From contig BTPG01000005.1 in the NCBI GenBank assembly GCA_036245525.1, positions 178,015,408-178,079,407 of the forward strand: DNA of 64,000 bases, given 5' to 3'. This document shows positions 32,892 to 43,759 of this stretch, in pieces (the first letter of the stretch is position 1; the number at the start of each line of letters is the position of its first letter). The DNA comes from Semisulcospira habei. Its lineage: Eukaryota; Mollusca; Gastropoda; Semisulcospiridae. The position numbers and the translations under genes were made by a program. The notes beneath the pieces are model-generated. The model was not told where the DNA came from. It made no database searches and saw only the letters and a list, made by a program, of their open reading frames with translations.

Positions 32892-33419
32892 CGTGTGTGT
32901 GATTCACACAGCTGTTTCATCGCGTGGGTATCGCTGGCCTGGATGGACGGTTAGGGAGGGTGTAAATGGATGCTAAGATGTAAATGTGTTCGATGATGTG
33001 TGATAAATACTTACTTATATGTATTTATTATTTAATTTAATTTAATTAATTTCTTTATTTATTTTTAATGTTCTTAACATTGCTGTTTAAGTTTTAATAA
33101 TATTTTAGTAATTATGTTAGTAAAGTTTATTTGATCTTCAAAGAATTTAGAATGTTAAACACAAAATCATTAATAAATATTATTCAATACTAAGAGTATT
33201 AATATGTCTTAATCTTAGTATTATAAGTCTTACAGATTTAATATAATAATAACATGTACAAATGTGATATTAGAATGTCTTGATATTAATTAATGTGTAA
33301 AGGTCATTAAATGATTTTTATTTTTATTGTCCCCGCCCCCCCCCCCCTCGCCCCCACCCCACTCCCCCTCCCTCCACCCCCCTCCCCGTCCACACGTCCA
33401 CAAAAACTGTAATTGCACT

Positions 33420-33633
33420 TTAACTCATTCTACCCCAGACACACCACAGCAAGATAAGGATCGACCATGATAGTTCAAGGGTGATGCCAGAATAGCTTGG
33501 CGCCGATGGGCGCCAAGCTATTCTGGCATCACCCTTGAACTATCATGGTCGATCTGTGTCCTGCACTGCAATGCAGTCTTCAGAGAACAACGGCAAAATT
33601 TGGGGATTTCGGTGTTGGGGTAGAATGAGTTAA
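33420..33633. mobile_element. B-type element, intact
   Basis: 214 bp, TTAACTCATTCTACCCC to GGGGTAGAATGAGTTAA. Palindrome 33459-33554. The centre GGCGCCGATGGGCGCC is nearly perfect. Confidence 0.92.
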
Positions 33634-33823
33634 GGGATAAATAAACTTTTGGAGAAGTGAACTGAATTAAATTGTTTACTTGTATAGCGTTTTATTGTAC
33701 GTTTTTGTTATTTCACGCGTGCTTAGGTGTATGTGTGTCTGAAAAGCACTTTGCGCCTACTTAGTGCGGATCTTGCGATTTATAAGAAACATTTCTCATT
33801 TGATTATCATCACCATCATCATC

Positions 33824-34037
33824 TTAACCCTTTTAGCCCTGGATCCCTACAGCAAGAAATGGCTTGATCATGATAATTCAAGGGTAGTGCCAGATTAGCT
33901 TGGCGCCTTCAGGCGCCAAGCTAATCTGGCACTAAACTTGAATTATCATGGTCAAGCCATCTCCTGCAACTGGTACATAGTCGTTAGGCAACACCTCTAA
34001 AATTTGAGAAATGGGACCTTGGGGTTAAAAGCGTTAA
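33824..34037. mobile_element. B-type element, paired stem-base variant
   Basis: 214 bp, TTAACCCTTTTAGCCC to GGGGTTAAAAGCGTTAA. The palindrome 33861-33958 starts GGCTTGATCATG and closes CATGGTCAAGCC. Both sides differ from the usual GATCGACC in a matching way. Confidence 0.9.
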
Positions 34038-34176
34038 CCAAACCAGGAACGAGTGACGTGCTCTTTGTACGATGAAATCGATGAGTAACTAAGGCACTAC
34101 TCAACAGCTATATCTGAGTGTGAGTGAGTGAGAGACAGACTGTGTGGGTGCGTAGGTGGGTGCGTGGGTGCCTTAC

Positions 34177-34274
34177 CTAGCTGACTGGGCGCGTTGTCTG
34201 TACGGGTCTCACACTGTATTCCAGTGAAGCCGGGCGGGCAGTCACACATGTTCACCAGAGACCCGTAAAAATAT
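34177..34274 (-). CDS. EGF-like domain exon, gene otherwise outside view
   Basis: On the minus strand the acceptor TGTGTTTCAG precedes 98 nt and the donor CTAG/GTAAGG follows. The open frame encodes YFYGSLVNMCDCPPGFTGIQ followed by CETRTDNAPSQL. C-x-C-P-P-G-F-x-G-x-x-C is the classic C-terminal half of an EGF repeat, found in extracellular adhesion, matrix and receptor proteins. The first half of the domain must lie on an upstream exon, beyond 34275 on this strand. No further exon of the gene is identified in the window. It is the most convincing host coding piece here. Confidence 0.7.
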
Positions 34275-34319
34275 CTGAAACACACATACAACGAAGCGAC
34301 CATTGACTAACATTAATCA

Positions 34320-34460
34320 ATTAATTAGCCCGAGTCATACACTACAGCACAAGATGGGTGATAGTTCAAGTTTTTAGTCTGATCGCTGCGCGCCCTTCTA
34401 ACCCTTTACTGCGAAGGCAAGGGGCTAGGAACGGCGTCTCTAAACCAGTGGTAGATTGAC
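34320..34460. mobile_element. Worn B-type remnant
   Basis: TTAATTAGCCCGAGTC, ACTACAGCACAAGATGGG and ATAGTTCAAG resemble the left side of a B-type copy. The rest is lost. Confidence 0.35.
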
Positions 34461-34679
34461 TGCCAGTCTTGGACAACTTATATAATTTAGGGCAGCAAGA
34501 GACATGATATCCTCATGGGTTCCCGCATCGTTACGGTATTGTTTCAGTTGTTCGAAAAGTGAAGGCCCGGGTTCACTAACTCATAACATACTGAGGATGA
34601 AAATATACATTTTATTGTTGATGTCCTTGTATAGCGTTTTGTTGTACTTTTTTTTAAATTTCACGCTTTCACGTCACAG

Positions 34680-34835
34680 CTCTGGAGACAGATCGGCCAT
34701 GATAGTTCAAGGGTGATGTCGGAATAGCTTGGCGCCTACAGGCGCCAAGCTAATCTGACACTGCCCTTGAACTATCCTGGGCGATCCACATCCTGTCGTG
34801 GCATGTCGAGGCTTTATGGGCTAAGGTTTGTTTCT
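34680..34835. mobile_element. B-type element, ends worn
   Basis: Palindrome about 34693-34790: GATCGGCCATGATAGTTC and GAACTATCCTGGGCGATC. The right flank CCTGTCGTGGCATGTCGAGG corresponds to the B-type left end read backwards. Confidence 0.7.
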
Positions 34836-35036
34836 AACAGCGTGTGAAAACGGCCACGCGGCATGGGCCTAAGTCAGAAGTATGTGACAGACAGATATCA
34901 AGAAAGAATAAAAGATCTCAGCCTATGGCCTGTGCCGGCCTTTAGCATTTTACACAGGAGTGTTAAACTAAAAGGGCCTTTTACACGAACAGGTTTATCT
35001 CCCACTCCACTCAAAGAGATCAAAGTCGCAGGACAT

Positions 35037-35087
35037 TAACGCATTCAAGACGTGCCGCCTCCGGATACGCGTCTCGAATGAGTTTAT
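35037..35087. mobile_element. Very short TTAA inverted repeat
   Basis: TTAACGCATTCAAGACG faces CGTCTCGAATGAGTTTA across ~20 bp. The ends resemble the B-type termini, so this may be a B-like element reduced to little more than its ends. Confidence 0.45.
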
Positions 35088-35286
35088 TGAAGAAAGGTGA
35101 TAAATTATTTAGCACTCTATTATATGTTTTCCATCCATTGCTCCACAATTTCAATTATGCTTTGGTCTCAAATTAAAAAAAACAACAGATTAGCCATTCA
35201 TAACCCTTCGTGTCCTTTTATTCTGACGTTAACAAAGAAAAATGGTTTTCCACCGAGCAAACTCCAGTTCCCAATCCCATCCCTTT

Positions 35287-35420
35287 TAACCCATGCACTG
35301 CTAGTGGTCAGAAGTTGCGTTTCTGACATCATTGTCATGTCAAAGCAAAACCAAAAAGAAAAGTCGTCCAAAGACCACAGACACAAAATAGGGACAGTAA
35401 AGGCAAAGAACCTCACGAGC
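35287..35420. mobile_element. A-type left-half remnant
   Basis: TTAACCCATGCACTGCTAG start, GTCGTCCAAAGACCACAGAC and GGCAAAGAACCTCACGAGCC follow as worn A-type spacer and arm. Confidence 0.5.
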
Positions 35421-36014
35421 CCTTTGATGAAGCCCACGCATAAAGTTCACACAGGGTTTCTGCATTGTGCTGTCGTGTCAGCGGTTTTTCTTGTAACAAA
35501 TATTCCGTGTATTAATGAGTTTCGTGCGGTCGCGAGGTTGGCGATTAGCACAGAGTTGTAATGGCGCAGCTCAGCCTAACAGAGCTCAAGAGTAGTTAGT
35601 TCTTGTGAGGAGCGAGAGACTTGGTGCCGAACCATGAAAGTCTACAAAGGCTGCTCTAGAGGAGCGTGTCGAGAGGACATCCACAGCTCGGGGAGCGTGG
35701 GACAGCCTCAGGAGAGCGTGACGCAAGAAACTACAGCCTAGCCTTGGAGGAACGTGCGAACTATACAAAACGATAACACCGTTCAACAGGTTGTATAGTG
35801 GGGGCAGCTTACCTAGCCTGGCTTTTATTATGATATTGTGTGAGGAAGTGAGTGTGACGTGCTAGTGTTGAGAGTTGTGTATTTTGTGAAGAGTGTTTGA
35901 AACTACGAGTTTATCCTGCACGAATGCGTCCGTCTGAGAGTCAGTGTTTTTTGCGTGTGTGTCCGTTGCGCCTGTGTGTCTGTGCGTGCGACTGCGGGTG
36001 GGAAGTCTGCGTGC

Positions 36015-36105
36015 GTTACAAGCCCCCGAACTGCGGGGGTCATGAGGTTCTGTGCCTTTTGCAGCTGGGTGATGATCACTTTTGCCCTGGTGAAAGTTCG
36101 CCGCG
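36015..36105. mobile_element. A-type right-half remnant
   Basis: AGCCCCCGAACTGCGGGGGT, CATGAGGTTCTGTGCCTTTT and GCAGCTGGGTGATGATCAC correspond to a hairpin centre and right spacer. 35421-36014 and 36106-36550 have no recognised gene. Confidence 0.5.
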
Positions 36106-36552
36106 AACTTAATCCCACAAAACATTTCCTGTATCAAAGGCGTCGCACACAGAGCACTAATTATTTCTTAACTGTTTAAAGTTTTGTTTTCGAACTTTTT
36201 TTCTGGAACAGACTGAAGAAGTAGCTGAAGCTGTAATTGACAGCCATTCTATATGCTCCACGGGTGAAATCGAGAGAAGAATAATTCATCATCTTCATCG
36301 TTAATTCACAATTCTCCTATTGTTGAAAACGTTCTGACGAGTGAAAAGCTGTTATTTTCTGACAAAACATAATTTCATCTTCAATGGGCATATTAAACAC
36401 AGCACGTTGATCATAAATTCATAGAACTGCCTCTGTTATGGGAAAGCGACATTTGAAAAATTTATGAGGTTTTGTCAGCCAGTCGGATTTTTGATGTTGT
36501 TCTTGTTGCTGTTGTAATGTTGTAATGTAGAGGTGACGTTTGCGCCAGACAA

Positions 36553-36737
36553 CACCTAACAACGAACGAGAGTCATGGCTTCTTTCGTAAGCAAAGACAA
36601 CACTCCACACATCTCCATGTGGCATAGATGCTCACGGCGTGCGTGTTGATCTATGACTCTTCGAGATGTGTGGAGTGTTGTCGGCGCTTCTAGTGCAAGC
36701 TGCTTTTCAGCCATGATTTTGCTCTCGTTCGTGGCAG
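36553..36737. mobile_element. H-type element
   Basis: Ends CAACGAACGAGAGTCATGG and CATGATTTTGCTCTCGTTCG. The long stem AGACAACACTCCACACATCT pairs with AGATGTGTGGAGTGTTGTC and encloses an A-like GGCATAGATGCTCA core. Confidence 0.7.
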
Positions 36738-36778
36738 GGTGTCCTTCGTTACAAACAACACGTCACTGTCTGTCCGTT

Positions 36779-36927
36779 GAAAGGTCCTGGTAAATCAAAG
36801 TGCCACAGTTGCAGTGCGCCTGAATTGATCAGTGTTCAGATCGTACTCAAAGGAAATAGATTTCCCTGTCCCCCATAAACCCGCCCGTCAGGCCTGTCCA
36901 TTATCACTTTGGTGCCGTGGACGTTAA
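36779..36927 (+). mobile_element. 5'-truncated SINE
   Basis: TGAAAGGTCCTGGTAAATCA to GTGCCGTGGACGTTAAA matches the body of the full-length SINE at 30434. It joins the third duplicate copy at TTAAA without its usual AACT tail. Confidence 0.75.
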
Positions 36928-37310
36928 AGGTCCTGGTTCAGCAATTAGTCAGTTGAGGACAGCGAAAAAAAATTTCGAAGTCCCTACCTGACTTGAAGTG
37001 CAACCCTGACAGGGCCTCACCAGATGGGATCCCCGAACATTCACGTTACTAGAGCTGCTGTAGAGTGTCAGACGTCCTTGACGGCTGTCACAGTTCATGC
37101 AAACAGGTATACGCCACTCAGCTGCCAAAGGTCACTTCCAGTTGCATCTGTCCGTACACGGTAACACCCACAATTCTCGTGCAACAACAACGAAAGATGA
37201 CTATCCAACTTTCACTTCTGGGCCGGTACTGGGAAGCACTGAGCGACGTCCACAGCGTCCCAAAAATGGCCCAGGGAATGGTGACGGTACGTCGAACATG
37301 CTATATCGTG
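36926..37310. repeat. Third, inverted and diverged copy of duplicate end
   Basis: Reads as the reverse complement of 2937 down to about 2540. Examples are TTAAAGGTCC, TGTCAGACGTCCTTGACGGC, CACAGTTCA and GGTCACTTCCAGTTGCATCT. It is visibly more diverged than copies 1 and 2 are from each other. The 150-codon frame starting at 37065 crosses the end of the repeat into unrelated sequence. Confidence 0.85.
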
Positions 37311-37619
37311 GTCTTCTCATTTCTTATGTCCTCGCATTTATCCAAAACAAGGTTTCCTCGAAAGCGTTTGCAAACAACAAGTCTTTATGGTAGTCGCCAT
37401 TTTTACGAAGGGAAGCTACTAGATAATGTGTGTGTAAGGGACAGCACTCCCGTGCTAAGCAACGCGCAAACGCCCACCTCAAAACGATTTTATTTTTCAC
37501 AAAAGCCTGGGAGATAATTTACAGGTCATCATGCAACAATGTGATGTGCATGGGTGACAGTGCGAGAATATGAAATGAATGTAAACGGGACATAAATATG
37601 CCCCATAAATCCATGGCCA

Positions 37620-37690
37620 GCAAGCGATATATACATTCCCATGAGCTCCTGCGGATGCAGGGGCTCATGAGAATGTATGACTTTTGCATT
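37620..37690. mobile_element. A-type palindrome, variant stem
   Basis: ATATACATTCCCATGAGCTC with partner CTCATGAGAATGTATGACTT around CTGCGGATGCAG. The TACATTC/GAATGTA segment is a paired replacement of the usual TAGATCC/GGATCTA. Confidence 0.7.
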
Positions 37691-37989
37691 TGGAACAGGC
37701 TGGCTGAAGGCCTGTTCTGTCTGAACCAAACAGCTGAAATTCAGCTTTTCGGGATTTTGAAAAGCTGAATCAGCTTCTAGGAGTGAAGACGGTCACCCAT
37801 TGATGTGATTGTGCCTGTTCGTGTGTGTTACACGGACATAAAATTTGATTCCATTATAAGAATCTAAGCACTAGGTAATATTTTGCTTTGTCGTTTACTT
37901 CTCATCTTGTTTTTTTTTTTTTTTTGTATCACAAAAGATAATTACCGTCTGCAAACTTGATGAGTTCAGTGATAATATTTTCTCCCCAG

Positions 37990-38107
37990 ACCAACTGCTG
38001 TCTATGCACACGCAATGCACCCTGCCCAATGCATACCTCATGCAGGTGCCTGACAGCAAACACCGATACACCAACTACAAGCTAAAGGGTGCACGAGCAA
38101 ACGAGAG
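37990..38107 (+). CDS. Candidate plus-strand exon with GC donor
   Basis: Acceptor TTTTCTCCCCAG, then 118 nt open in the third frame encoding QLLSMHTQCTLPNAYLMQVP and DSKHRYTNYKLKGARANE. The donor AG/GCAAGT matches the rare GC-AG intron class. The frame would also reach a stop 15 nt later. I do not recognise the product. Confidence 0.3.
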
Positions 38108-38810
38108 GCAAGTTTCAAAATAATTAGATACAGGGCCGCAGCAGATGGTTCCGGCCTTCGCCATACCAATAATGTATACATTTTTTTGACAAGACCATAT
38201 AATTATGTCTGTTTATGCCCTCGACCCAAATTAATTTAAATGTTACTAATTTTTCCATTTTTGGGGGGTTGTGCGAATTCTTCCCCCCCCCCCCCCCCCC
38301 CCCCCCCCCCGCCGGATTGACTTTAGGAAGCAGATGAAAGCAAGCTGGCATCATGCAGGCATGCACCCCTTCGGCTGGAGCATTAGGTTTCTTTCACCTC
38401 GTGCTATGGTTATGAGATATGAAATAAATGTTAGGAAACAGATATATATATATTATGTAATTGGTATTCTAACCACAATATATTTCATTCATAGTTTATC
38501 TATGTTTGCACTGACAGCAAATCATGTGGGATTTATTTCTGATTACTCCATATAGCAATGTTCTCTATCAGAAAACTGAAATGACTCAACCCGCAAAAAT
38601 AAATATCAAGGAAATATATCAGTTCACAACAGCAAGAGGTATATCTCACTTGATCTTCATTTTGTGACAAAAACATTGTTTTCAAATACACTTCAACGTA
38701 TGGTTTATTTGTTTATATCTGTACTGAGTGAAACTGTTAAAAATGCCTTTCATTGTGAGGCTTCTCTTATGAGTTTACCAAAATCGTCAAGTACATCAAT
38801 AAGTGTCTCT

Positions 38811-38904
38811 TGGCTTGACTTCACGAACGAAGATTCTATAGGGCTTGCCCACGTCGTCTGCAGGCATTTTCGTGGCTGCGAAGGCCAATCCGGGACAGGC
38901 AGGT
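38811..38904 (-). mobile_element. RTE 3'-end insertion with 15-bp target-site duplication
   Basis: This copy of ~26904-26999 (a few differences) begins CTTGGCTTGACTTCACGAAC on the plus strand. TACATCAATAAGTGT is present on both sides, ending at 38804 and starting again at 38903. Only the last ~90 bp of the LINE were copied, as expected for an early-aborted target-primed insertion. Confidence 0.85.
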
Positions 38905-39049
38905 TTACATCAATAAGTGTATACATAAATAAAACACAATTACCATGATTGTCATAATTCCTAAAAATACAGCTGATTTTTTTTATGAAATGAGTATGTC
39001 TATCCTCAACAAGACCAAGTAGTCTATGTACCCTACAGAACCACATAGT

Positions 39050-39231
39050 CCAGATCAAAATGGTGACTGCGAAGCGTGTGTAATGCAGAGACGAACTCAA
39101 CGAAAAAAAGAAAGACGCTTAGAAAAGACAGCTACAACACAATTTTATTCATATTATCTAGTAATAAATTGTGTTGTAACTGTCATTTCTAAGCGACATT
39201 CTTTCCTCATAGGGTTCTTCTCTACAGAACA
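39050..39231. mobile_element. C-type inverted-repeat element
   Basis: CCAGATCAAAATGGTGACTG start. GACGCTTAGAAAAGACAGCT pairs with TGTCATTTCTAAGCG across an AT-rich loop that contains ATTCATATTATCTAGTAATA. The right end is worn. Confidence 0.75.
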
Positions 39232-39469
39232 ACATACATGTGCACTTTTACTTCCTGCACCATATATAACTGTAATAATACATGAGGCAAAAACACAAAC
39301 AGAACAGAGACAACCATTTTAATTATAAAGAAACAATTTCAGTGATGTCATTGAATTATATGCATGGTATATTTTGCTTATGATGCTGTCATTCAAACTT
39401 GGTCACTGTGTTTTGGTAAGTGAGGGAGAGGGGGGGGGGGGGGGGCTGGAGGGGGCGGGTACACATGCA

Positions 39470-39474
<5 letters not shown>

Positions 39475-39551
<77 letters not shown>
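39475..39551. repeat. (AT)n microsatellite
   Basis: About 38 AT units, preceded by a G run at 39429-39443. Confidence 0.97.
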
Positions 39552-39553
<2 letters not shown>

Positions 39554-39656
39554 GCAACGATTTCCTAATGTAATGTTACATATGGCAATATAGTTCTATC
39601 ATCATATGCTAAATTTTGCTATCCACCAAAATGCTAATATTGCCATGATTCCACAG

Positions 39657-39846
39657 CAGACAGACAGCCTTCATGGACAGGTCCAACCAGTGAAGAGACA
39701 ACAGACTGGCCAGTGTCAAACATGTCACCAAACTGCAGGGGCGTTAGCAGCAATGTCACACAGAAACTTTGGAACAGCAAACAGCCTGATGCAGTGCAGT
39801 GTGCCCCAACTTGCTCTCAGCAGGCAGCTGCAAGACAAGAACAAAG
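39657..39846 (+). CDS. Candidate plus-strand exon
   Basis: Acceptor ATTCCACAG, 190 nt, donor AAAG/GTCAGT. Two frames are open; one encodes QTDSLHGQVQPVKRQQTGQC with a CQTC pair. Its phase does not join directly to the 37990 exon. No family is recognised, so it may be chance. Confidence 0.22.
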
Positions 39847-40171
39847 GTCAGTTAGTACATGTGAAGATGTACTGCAAACACTGTTCTAGATGAGTTTACT
39901 TGGCTACCGGGTATCAGCCAGTATAATCTACTCAACATGAAACCAACCGTAATGAATCAATCACAGCCAGTGTAATCAATAAACTCCATACAAGACAGAT
40001 TTGCAAAATAACTTTTACAAACAATTTCTTTGTCTCGGTGATGGTCAAACGATTTATACAGTTTTGTTCTAATAATAAAAGACATTGTAGCTTTGCAATG
40101 CTGCTTGGTAACATGATATTATATGAATATGTTTTCAGGCCAACATAACCAACTTTTCCCTGGGGGAGACT

Positions 40172-40318
40172 AAAGATGCACTCAACCGATGAGCAGCCCC
40201 TGGTGACCATATCGAATGTGGGAGTAGAGGCGACACCTTATCAGCGCGTGACCAGTGAAGACAATCCGGCCTACTGTTTGTGTGGGAATCATCTAATAAT
40301 AATGGACAACAAGAACTA
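40172..40318 (+). CDS. Short open frame, possible exon
   Basis: ATG at 40172 opens 48 codons (MHSTDEQPLVTISNVGVEAT, later AYCLCGNHLIIMDNKNY), then TGA. An acceptor-like TATGTTTTCAG lies ~40 bp upstream. No domain is recognised. 38110-41300 otherwise holds only the elements listed. Confidence 0.2.
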
Positions 40319-41299
40319 CTGAATTTGATCCAGCTGATCGAGTTAACAGAAGAACCAACTTTTCTAGATATTTGTAAGAAGCAGACCGAAGTCAAATTTT
40401 GCAGCGTCAAAAATTATAGCATCACATTTGCAAATAAAATTCCCACATTATAATAGCAATCAAACATCACCAACACTCTACATACAGATTTTTTTCAGTT
40501 GTGGCATGAGAGCCATATGGGGCTTGGCAACAGCAAACACTGTTGCTCTTGTCAGGTGGCCATAATCAGATGGCAGTTTCTAAGCCCCAATCTAAACTAC
40601 CTGAGGGCACTATCTGGTTGTGTATGTGTGTGAAACCAACCTCCAAGTCTTTACTTCTGCTGAAAAACCACATCCACTCGTCGCTCAATCTTGTCATCTG
40701 TACTGCGTAGGTAATGTAACAAACTGGAGAGCTTCTCATCAGTGAGGCATTGGGGATACAAGGCCACGGAGCACATTCCTTGATGAGAAAAAACAGAATG
40801 AAGAGAACATTTTCATTAACTTTTAAAATTTACTTTCTGTCATGGAGATTGTTTACATCTGTTTGTACAAGTAGTTGGGACATGAATAAATGGACACATG
40901 CATGTAATATATACTCCATATTGTGCACTTTGTACTCTCTATACAAGAAAGTATTAAAGTTGAATGTAAAAGCAAAATGTTGGACATTTTTTGTTTTCAA
41001 TACATTTGGACATTCTTCTTCATAAATTGCATACATGTCTGCTTTCATTTTTTATCCTTGTTATAACTACATACTGTAAACAGTGCACATGAACAGGAAT
41101 TCTGCACCTGACTTGCCATAAGAAAGAATTAGTTTTCATGGTCAGTGTCACAATCCTAAATAGTATATTTCTACAAATACATATACTGTAATGATACTGA
41201 AAATGACATGTACAATACTGCACTTGTACCAGAAATTGCACAAGTGTGTAACATACATGTACTATGCATATTTCTGCTGTGCTACCTGGTATGCCACAG

Positions 41300-41358
41300 A
41301 GTGCCTGTTGCTAATCTTGGTATACTGCTTGCATACTTGGTGGTTGAAGTCAAGGATG
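41300..41358 (+). CDS. Very small candidate exon
   Basis: Acceptor GGTATGCCACAG, 59 nt, donor GATG/GTAAGC. The frame VPVANLGILLAYLVVEVKD is hydrophobic like part of a membrane segment. Evidence is limited to splice motifs. Confidence 0.22.
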
Positions 41359-41508
41359 GTAAGCCTGTTGCGCATTGTGTAGCCTTTGTAGCCAATGAAA
41401 GTTTTTGGGGGGGCCATTTCATTTTCAGCCACATAGATACATCCCCTTGACTAACACTCAAAACACTCAATGATGAGACTGAAACATATCTAAACTCTAA
41501 GTCAAAAT

Positions 41509-41939
41509 GTGACCCGCCACCACAAAATGAGTCGTAAGTCACCTTTTGGACATTTTGAGATATTGATATCAGCAGAAACTAGAAAGAAAACCCTTTTCAA
41601 TGGTGCCAATAACATGTGAATCAGACGATTGGTCACCGAGTTATGGTTTATAGAAACTGGGGACCCCACACATGTACCCGACCACGCCACCCGACAATTT
41701 TCAAAATGAGTCTAAAGTCACTTTTTGGACATATTGAGATATTGATATCAGCAGAAACTAGAAAGAAAACCCTTTTTAATGGTGCAAATAACATGTGAAT
41801 CGGACGATTGGTCACCGAGTTATGGTTTTTAGAAACTGGGGACCCCGCACATATACCCGACTATGCCACCCGACAATTTTCACGAATAGCGGGAAATCGG
41901 GTCAGGGACATTACGACTCATTTCGTGGTGGCGGGTCAC
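41509..41939. mobile_element. 431-bp MITE with empty site in copy 1
   Basis: Ends GTGACCCGCCACCACAAAAT and its inverse are ~29-bp terminal inverted repeats with one mismatch. AAAT is duplicated on both sides (41505-41508 and 41940-41943), and the uninterrupted site is seen at about 84-92. Internally a 179-bp unit (AGATATTGATATCAGCAG and following) occurs twice in tandem. No coding frame; the superfamily is undetermined. Confidence 0.9.
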
Positions 41940-41967
41940 AAATAAGTGCATAAATAAGACATGATAC

Positions 41968-42071
41968 CTTGATCATGCCTGGCAAGGACACTCGTAATGT
42001 GTGGTGATGGTTGATAACAGGCTTTATCCCTTGTTTCAAGTGGTGTTTAGCCTTTGGCAGCAGCAAAGAAA
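41968..42071 (-). CDS. Candidate exon, duplicate copy 2
   Basis: Same exon as 111-214, with both splice borders and the open 34-codon frame kept. Confidence 0.3.
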
Positions 42072-42718
42072 CTGAAAACAGATGGCCAATATAATAGATA
42101 AAGCAAAACCTGAAAGTAAAAAAAGCACAAAAGTGAAAATGTACCAGCAGCAGTTTATACTGAGTAGGTTATTTCGATGACAGGACAGTTTCGTGTGTTT
42201 TTGTTCTGCATACACTCAAGGATATAATCCTCCATGTAAACACACAGCTCAACTCAAACCTTTGATGCAATTCGCTTGCCTTTGTGCCACACATCAAAGT
42301 AATGATCCAGATGTTTCAGTGGCTGCGATCAAGTCAGTAATAATATACAAATCTATTTCATACTGGAAAAAAGATACATGCATTACAGTGTGGCAAACTG
42401 ACCGGTAGCTAGCACTAGCTGTTATGAAGACTTGGGAGAAAAACCACCATGGCACCATGATAATAATGTTTACTGTCAACTTGTAAATATACTTACAGTG
42501 TGGAGGTAGCAGTCATATGTAAATCATAACTTAGTGTTGTGACAGCAATATTTCCAGGACACTATAAGCTACTTTATGTGTGATGTGATAACACTTTTAC
42601 AAACAAAAATGATTTTGTGCAAGCGCACGGGTGTACCATACTTCAAAATCAAATGCCACCAAACTGATAATTACCTGAAAGTAGCAGGAGATTACAGTAG
42701 AACTCTGTCGGTGACAAC

Positions 42719-42850
42719 TTATCGGACAGGTCTTGCTGTCTTCAGAAACTCGATGCCATGCTGTGCATTCACCAGTTTCAAGTCACCTGACCTTGTGACA
42801 GCCCTGCTGTCTAGAAACAAACCATAAACACAGTCATGGATGGACAAAAC
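42719..42850 (-). CDS. Candidate exon with possible stop, duplicate copy 2
   Basis: Counterpart of 862-993. The frame from VLSIHDCVYG to ARPVR and TAA is unchanged. Here it joins in phase to an intact upstream exon (43609-43759), giving about 93 codons of continuous reading across the two exons. Confidence 0.38.
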   Translation of the reverse strand, partial: VLSIHDCVYGLFLDSRAVTRSGDLKLVNAQHGIEFLKTARPVR

Positions 42851-43511
42851 CTGTTGAAAAAGAAATAAATACAGAAAATAGGCATGTGTGCACATACGCA
42901 TGTACGTGTGGCTTTCTAAAAATGGCTTAGTCACAAAATAGCAGCACATTTGAGTGTTATGATATGGAGCAATATATACATACATGTATTTACATGATTC
43001 ACAGAAAAACTAGCAATAAAATATTTTGGTATACAAGAATGATAGTATAAGTTTTTGTCACTCATATTTCTCCTGTTCATAAGCTTGTGGTTTCAGGAAA
43101 ATATGAGAAATACATTGTATCAGTGGCAAGCCAACTTACAATAGACCACTTATATACCTGATTGTGAGTTTCATAATGAATTATGCACATACATGTATTG
43201 CTCTATTTCATCACACTGAAATGTGCTGTTATTTTGTGAACAAATATATTTTAGGTTGATTATAGTGGTATAATTATTTTATCCTTACCTAGACCTGTTG
43301 ATTATATTCTCATCCAGACAATTGCTGATGTTGTTTTCATACAGCGAGCAGCTGTACATTTGTTTTCATTCAGACAGCTGAACATTTTGTCTGTGTTCAG
43401 ACAACTGCAGGTATATTTTGTTTTTTTATTCAGACAGCTGTATATTTAATTCTATTCAGACAGCTGTATATTTTGTTCTAAATATAAGCCAGCTGTACAT
43501 TTTGTCCCAAG

Positions 43512-43513
<2 letters not shown>

Positions 43514-43589
<76 letters not shown>
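43514..43589. repeat. (AC)n microsatellite
   Basis: About 38 units, longer than the matching tract in copy 1. Confidence 0.97.
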
Positions 43590-43590
<1 letters not shown>

Positions 43591-43608
43591 TTTAGGTTCA
43601 CAACTTAC

Positions 43609-43759
43609 CTTGCCACTGCGATTATCTGTTATGTATTGTGATGAGATTGGGCGTTGTTCCATTACTGATGCACCTTCACTTTGTAATAGCTTCACAAATG
43701 TATCCACAGAAATAACACATAAAGCTGCTTGCTGCTCTGTGAGCTCATTTGGTGTGGCA
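43609..43759 (-). CDS. Candidate exon, intact in copy 2
   Basis: 151 nt between TTCTTTTTCAG and AAG/GTAAGT. It starts with one base completing a codon and ends at phase 0. The frame encodes ATPNELTEQQAALCVISVDT, FVKLLQSEGASVMEQRPISS and QYITDNRSGK. This is the undamaged form of the frameshifted 1731-1880 exon. The residue pattern is soluble and helix-friendly, but I cannot name the family. Confidence 0.42.

Noticed and set aside
35580..35840. Possible LTR retroelement with primer-binding site (TTGGTGCCGAACC at ~35619)
   Set aside because: No paired LTR, no polypurine tract in the right place and no gag-pol frame; one short motif match is not enough.
37065..37517. 150-codon plus-strand frame
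   Set aside because: It starts in the third duplicate copy and reads on into unrelated DNA. The equivalent frame in copies 1 and 2 stops early, and no domain is recognisable.
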